A stretch of DNA of 64,000 bases from Triops longicaudatus (Eukaryota > Arthropoda > Branchiopoda > Notostraca > Triopsidae): assembly GCA_022885665.1 (NCBI GenBank), contig JAGQDJ010000112.1:418163-482162 (forward strand). The letters run 5' to 3'. The notes under the pieces were generated by a model that worked only from the letters and a program-made list of their open reading frames with translations, was not told the DNA's origin and searched no databases. A program made the position numbers and the translations under genes. Shown in pieces: positions 59,782 to 64,000 of this stretch (positions are counted from its first letter, which is position 1; every line of letters starts with the position of its first letter).

Positions 59782-62700
59782 TTACATTTGGCTGTTGCGA
59801 CGATCGTTCTCCTTCCAAGTAACCGAGCCCCGTCCGTTCATTTGCGGATAGCGTTGCATCTTGACTGAGGTGTCGTCATCGCTGCTGCCTTCATAGCCCT
59901 GTGAACAGAAAACATCCATTTGAAGACAATGTAGACTGACAACATAATAAAGATATTCTATGAAGCATAATACGGGCTCATCAAGCATTTCGAATCAGGA
60001 TTTTTTCAAGTCATTAATGGTACATATCGAAAGAAAATGGCAGAGAAAACGTTACCTCGTTGGGGTGACCGTTGGGTGAAAATATCTTCTCAACGTTGTT
60101 TTGACTAATTTGTGTGGAGTTACGATGCCGGCTCTTCCCGTTTTTATTGAATTCGTTGCTGGCGCCCAAAGTTTGCATCGTTGATTTCTTGCGTTCGCCA
60201 ATTATGGTATTCCGACGGACCTCCAGGGCCTTAATTGTTTCTCGCCTCATCGAAAGTTTCCTCATATGGCTCAATACAGGAGTTTCTATGTACCAAAAGC
60301 AAAATATTTTGAAAAATGAATTAATGAACTCCAGCAAGTCTCGAAGGTCAGTCCAAGGTCAAAAAACAGACTCTTGAAAAAAATGATTTACCTTCGACGC
60401 CTCCCTCAGCAGAGATAGAGAAGAAACGCTTCTTGAAGGCCACGTCTAATGTTCCGATTGCCCGTTTACGTTGCTTCTGTTTCTCCAAGTTGTGGATAGT
60501 GCGCCGGCGAGCGAGGCGATCTTGTCCTGAGCCTTCTTCACTGTCATATTCGCCTTCATCTAACCCGCGTAGTTTTTGTAGGTTACGTACAATTTCGACA
60601 GCGTTTTTGTCTATAAATGCGTCCTCAGAAATGTCATCCACCTATTGATAGAAAAGTTTGAGCTTAACTTATGAAAGAAGGAGATCAACTTATTTTACCT
60701 TCTTGCTGCAGCAAGTGAGTTCGGTTGAGGATAAAATGTGCGACAAGGTTCCAAAACGATGGAAAAGCATAGCCACGAATTGGATAATCAAAATAAGAGC
60801 AAAGAAGAAGACGAAAACCAAGCCGATGGGTTCCAGTTGCAAGTATTCCTTGCTGATGAGAACCTGAAACGAACAACTTGAATTAGTACGGTAATCCGTG
60901 AATCAACTTTCAAATCTAGCACAAGGGTATCGGACATGCTTGTAAGCAGGGATTAGGGTGTCAAACGCAAAGTCGGTGCGTAGCACACTAATACAAAAAT
61001 AGTCTAACAGTCAAGTCTACGTCACGTGCGTTTCTAAAAAAGTAAAGCAAGTGTGGTCATTCGAGTTGAACACATAAAAAATGAGAATCGACTGTCTAGG
61101 TGGCGCGAGCGACGATCATGCAAAAACCTTGTCATTCTGACATTCCCGAGAGAAAAAGAGATAAAAAACGAAATAAACGGATTCATCGAGACGAGAAGTT
61201 AGGAACATTCTGGCTTGGTGGGGATTATATAATTTCTTTAAAAACAAAACCTAGGGCCAGGTATTTATGATACATGCTGTATATGGTATTAATTTGACAA
61301 CCCGAGACAAAAAGTTCCGAATGGGTTAAACGAAAAGATAACCGGAATTCGTATGAGGTTCATTTTCCACGAGTTGTCGCTACCTCTGAAGTTTCCTCGA
61401 CGTAAGTAATGTTTGTCTTGACGCCCAGAGGCCAGATAATGTGTAAATTGTCTTTGTTGAGTTGTAAAAGAAACACGATGAGAACAAACAAAGCGTTGAA
61501 CATGAAGAAGAAGAAGACGGACTTATTGCGCAGTTCGATTAAATCCGCGGCGATCCGTTTCTATAAGAGGGGAAAACACAGACAAAAAAGAAAGTGGATA
61601 TATCTACCTCGGAATTGGCTTCATTGTACGTAATGTTGGTTTTCACACCCAAAGGCCATTGTATATGGATGGAGTCTTTGTTAAGTTGCAACAGGAAAAC
61701 AATTAAGACAAACAAGGCGTTAATCATGAAGAAGAAAAACACGAACTTGTCGCGTAATTCTTTCAACTCCGCTGCGATCCGTTTCTAAAAGAGTAACATG
61801 TTTGCTGCAACGTTATTCAGAACTTAAAAAATCCAAAAAATAAATAAGAGAAATAAATAAATTCTAACAGGAACTAAGCTTATGAAATCACAACTTGAAA
61901 TTGCCTAAAGACATTCAAAATAAACAAATAAAATAAAAAAATAAATTAATCTGAGAAATTATATGTCGTTCATAAACGGGAGTTTTAAAATTCGTGAGCA
62001 TGCCGTTGTTGAAGCATACCTGAGCAGCCTTATCTTCATCAATAGGATACAGATATTTTTCAAGTAAATCTTTCCAGAATTGAATTTCGGAACCTTCCAA
62101 GTAATCTACTTCGCCACGTTTTAAGTCTTTGTCTTCAATCCAGTACGGGTTAATCAAGTCGTCGCGCTCTTGTTTAGGTTCTACAACAAAAGAATTGAAT
62201 GCTCGAACTATCATCGTCGTATTGCATGACTTGTTATTCTCTACTAACCTAGTGACTCTTCATCACTTTCTTCCTCCTCAGGGAATTCCTCTTCGGCGTC
62301 TTCATGTACCGAAGCTAGAGCAGCAGCTTCCCCGGCGCCTTTCACCGAAGCACGTGACACGGAACGTCTCCTGCCAGTTAAGGCAGCATGGGGGTCAACA
62401 CATCTGTACGACAGAAACGTTAAGAATTTCTTTCTTCCTAAAATTATTTGTAAAAAAAATACCTTTCAATGGAGTCCAAACGCTTGCTTAAAGCATCTAA
62501 TGATTCGGCAATCCTCAGTAATTGCTGCTTTTCGTCAATAGGTTTCGGGTACGTGCACAACATACACTTGAACAGGTTGGCCAGGGAAAATTCAATCGAG
62601 CCTTCTTCGTCAGGTTTATCACCCGCTCTTTGAAGCATGCCAAGTAAAGAATTGGCTTTCGCTTTCTTTGCAGCTTCTTCTTGTTCTTTCTTTTCTTGTT

Positions 62701-64000
62701 CCATTTCCTAATATTCAGAAGTCGATTATGTTAGAATGCGAATGTCTACTTTAGAGAGACCGAATGAGTTGTTAAAAAGGATGTCAGAAAAAACCTCTTT
62801 AGTCTTTTTGACGACAGATTCTCGAGTTCCCCAAGTGACGTTGTTCATGTTAAATAGAGAGTAGATGATGAGGAGCAGGTACATCGAAGGTACGGATAAA
62901 TAGTAGATTAGTCCGCAAGGCAGGCAATATAACTCTTTGGGATGCAACAATGCCGTAATTATGAAAGAGGCCGCCGTAGCAAAGAAAAACAGTGCCGAAG
63001 GAGCCAAGATACCATCTTCCTTAATTTCCAAAATAATGCCCACTAATACTGCCATCATGACCATGGCGTAAACGGCGCTAAGAATTTCGGCAAAGATAAT
63101 CTAAGGTGGTGTTACAGTACCATCACCCAGCAAGGCCAAGAAGTCAAAGAGGAAAAAATACAAAGAAAAAGAAAAGAATAACTGTTAGTCCAGTGGGAAA
63201 TATCTTGTTACCTTCTTGGTCTTCTTGGTTTGAACTTCACGCGTACCCCAGGAAACGACGTTCAAGTTGATGAGGGAGTACAAAATAAGCAGGAGGTACA
63301 TGGACGGAATCATAAGCAAGTAGAGCAAACCGGGTACGACACACCAAAATTCTTGGGGATGTAAACAGGCTGCTATAAAGAACGAACCGGACAAAGCTAT
63401 AAGGAAAATAGCGGACGGGGATCCCACACCGTCCTCGCCTAACTGCAATGCTGTACCCACAATCACAGCCATCATGACCATGGCGTATGTCGCTGACAAT
63501 ATTTGCGCCACAAGCAGCTAGTTTTCGTTGTAGGGGAGGAAGACACGATGTACACCAACGGTTAAAGCTTGCACACCAGACACGTCAAAAGAACAAGACT
63601 GAAACGGAGTACTTACTTGTATGTTGGCTTTAGCTACAAAGCAGATAAACATGAACAAGAAAATGGGGATGATATTATAGTAGAAAGAGCTCCAGTTATC
63701 AATGCGGAAAGCAGCCACGAAGGCACCGACCAACATAAGGAAAATCGTTCCAGGGCCCAGGATAGTACCGGCCATCAACATAGTCTACAATAAAGTTTTA
63801 TTGACTAAGTATTAAGATATGAAATTGGGTAATTAAAGAGAAAAGCGCCATCAAGCGATTGTGTTGTTACCTGGTAAGAAATGTAGAGCAGGGAGATATT
63901 GTCGTTGATCTTAATGGTTCGTTTGTAATCCATAAGCAAGTCCATAATGTTGGCCATAGTCGAAGGTACCCATCGTCGACGCTGGTTGTAAAACTCGCCG
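59782..64000 (-). CDS. Chitin synthase, C-terminal part, with two duplicated exon pairs
   Basis: Membrane glycosyltransferase (GT2) that polymerises UDP-GlcNAc into chitin for cuticle. The N-terminal two thirds lie beyond the right edge. Minus-strand exons: 63871-64000, 63617-63784, either 63212-63517 or 62795-63100, 62463-62707, 62249-62403, 62020-62180, either 61608-61784 or 61384-61560, 60699-60863, 60392-60641, 60056-60285, 59782-59898. All flanking phases fit. The catalytic QRRRW motif is present at the edge, followed by multiple membrane segments, then KANSLLGMLQ, GSIEFSLANLFKCMLC and DDLINPYWIED, typical of arthropod CHS. The 59-codon pair matches the alternative exon of insect CHS1, which supports a CHS1 (epidermal) assignment. 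The tail is Arg/Ser-rich. Confidence 0.93.
61384..61560 (-). other. Chitin synthase 59-codon alternative exon, copy B
   Basis: 177 bp, phase 0, about 48 of 59 residues identical to copy A by eye (FMFNALFVLIVFLLQLN, NIT sequon kept). Mutually exclusive use with copy A is expected from insect CHS1. Confidence 0.9.
61608..61784 (-). other. Chitin synthase 59-codon alternative exon, copy A
   Basis: 177 bp, phase 0. It encodes one membrane segment (FMINALFVLIVFLLQLN) and an N-glycosylation sequon (NIT). It corresponds to one of the two mutually exclusive exons of insect CHS1. Confidence 0.9.
62795..63100 (-). other. Chitin synthase duplicated exon, copy b (102 codons)
   Basis: 306 bp, phase 0, ungapped alignment to copy a with about 60 of 102 residues identical by eye (EILSAVYAMVMMAV ... 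TWGTRES). Acceptor CTTAG; the donor is weak (GTTTTT). The open frame and conserved landmarks argue it is functional. Confidence 0.85.
63212..63517 (-). other. Chitin synthase duplicated exon, copy a (102 codons)
   Basis: 306 bp, phase 0 at both ends, acceptor CTAG and consensus-like donor GTAACA. It encodes the multi-span segment from QILSATYAMVMMAV to SWGTREV. This copy is closer to the usual CHS sequence (LQLGEDG.GSPSAIF). Confidence 0.9.

Noticed and set aside
1..64000. CRISPR arrays, operons or bacterial mobile islands
   Set aside because: All genes are intron-split metazoan genes; no direct-repeat arrays or prokaryotic gene organisation was seen.

Overview
This is animal nuclear DNA: every gene is split by short introns (mostly 54-120 bp, GT..AG), codes for metazoan proteins and lies among AT-rich non-coding sequence. 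The chitin synthase, with the 59-codon alternative-exon pair known from insect CHS1, makes an arthropod very likely. The intron sizes, the GT11 fucosyltransferase, the WSCD-type sulfotransferase and the IL-17-like cytokine would suit a crustacean, perhaps a branchiopod such as Daphnia; that last step is inference.

Layout. 0-5.3 kb: 3' part of a neurexin/CASPR-family (Nrx-IV or axotactin-like) membrane protein. 5.7-11.2 kb: a glycan-modification patch with a carbohydrate sulfotransferase with decayed PAPS motifs, a GT11 fucosyltransferase, a WSCD-like sulfotransferase and an orphan sulfotransferase exon. 11-26 kb: gene-poor and repeat-bearing, with a possible LTR, a complete hAT-type MITE with an 8-bp target duplication, an assembly gap in poly-G, O-GlcNAcase-like exons, and three related intronless genes for small single-pass membrane proteins with CPxG..GxC loops. 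26-37 kb: housekeeping genes KDSR, DCTN3, EXOSC6 (5' end unresolved) and TAF2. 37.7-38.3 kb: an IL-17-like cytokine. 39.6-47.6 kb: DDX24, dyskerin (DKC1) and an E2F4/5-type factor. 48-57.4 kb: complete peroxidasin. 59.8-64 kb: chitin synthase, running off the right edge.

Exon joins were done by hand. Nine gene models (GT11, KDSR, DCTN3, TAF2, DDX24, DKC1, E2F, peroxidasin, and the visible part of the neurexin-like gene) close in frame across all exons: 365, 328, 174, 1156, 829, 492, 311, 1439 and 1116 aa.

How the genes relate: DDX24 and dyskerin both act in nucleolar ribosome biogenesis. DKC1/E2F and EXOSC6/TAF2 are divergent pairs. Peroxidasin and chitin synthase both build extracellular matrix or cuticle but look independent. 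The most unusual signals are a second pair of duplicated, equal-length (306 nt) exons in chitin synthase beside the known 59-codon pair, the small CPxG membrane-protein family, and a furin-processed IL-17 homologue.
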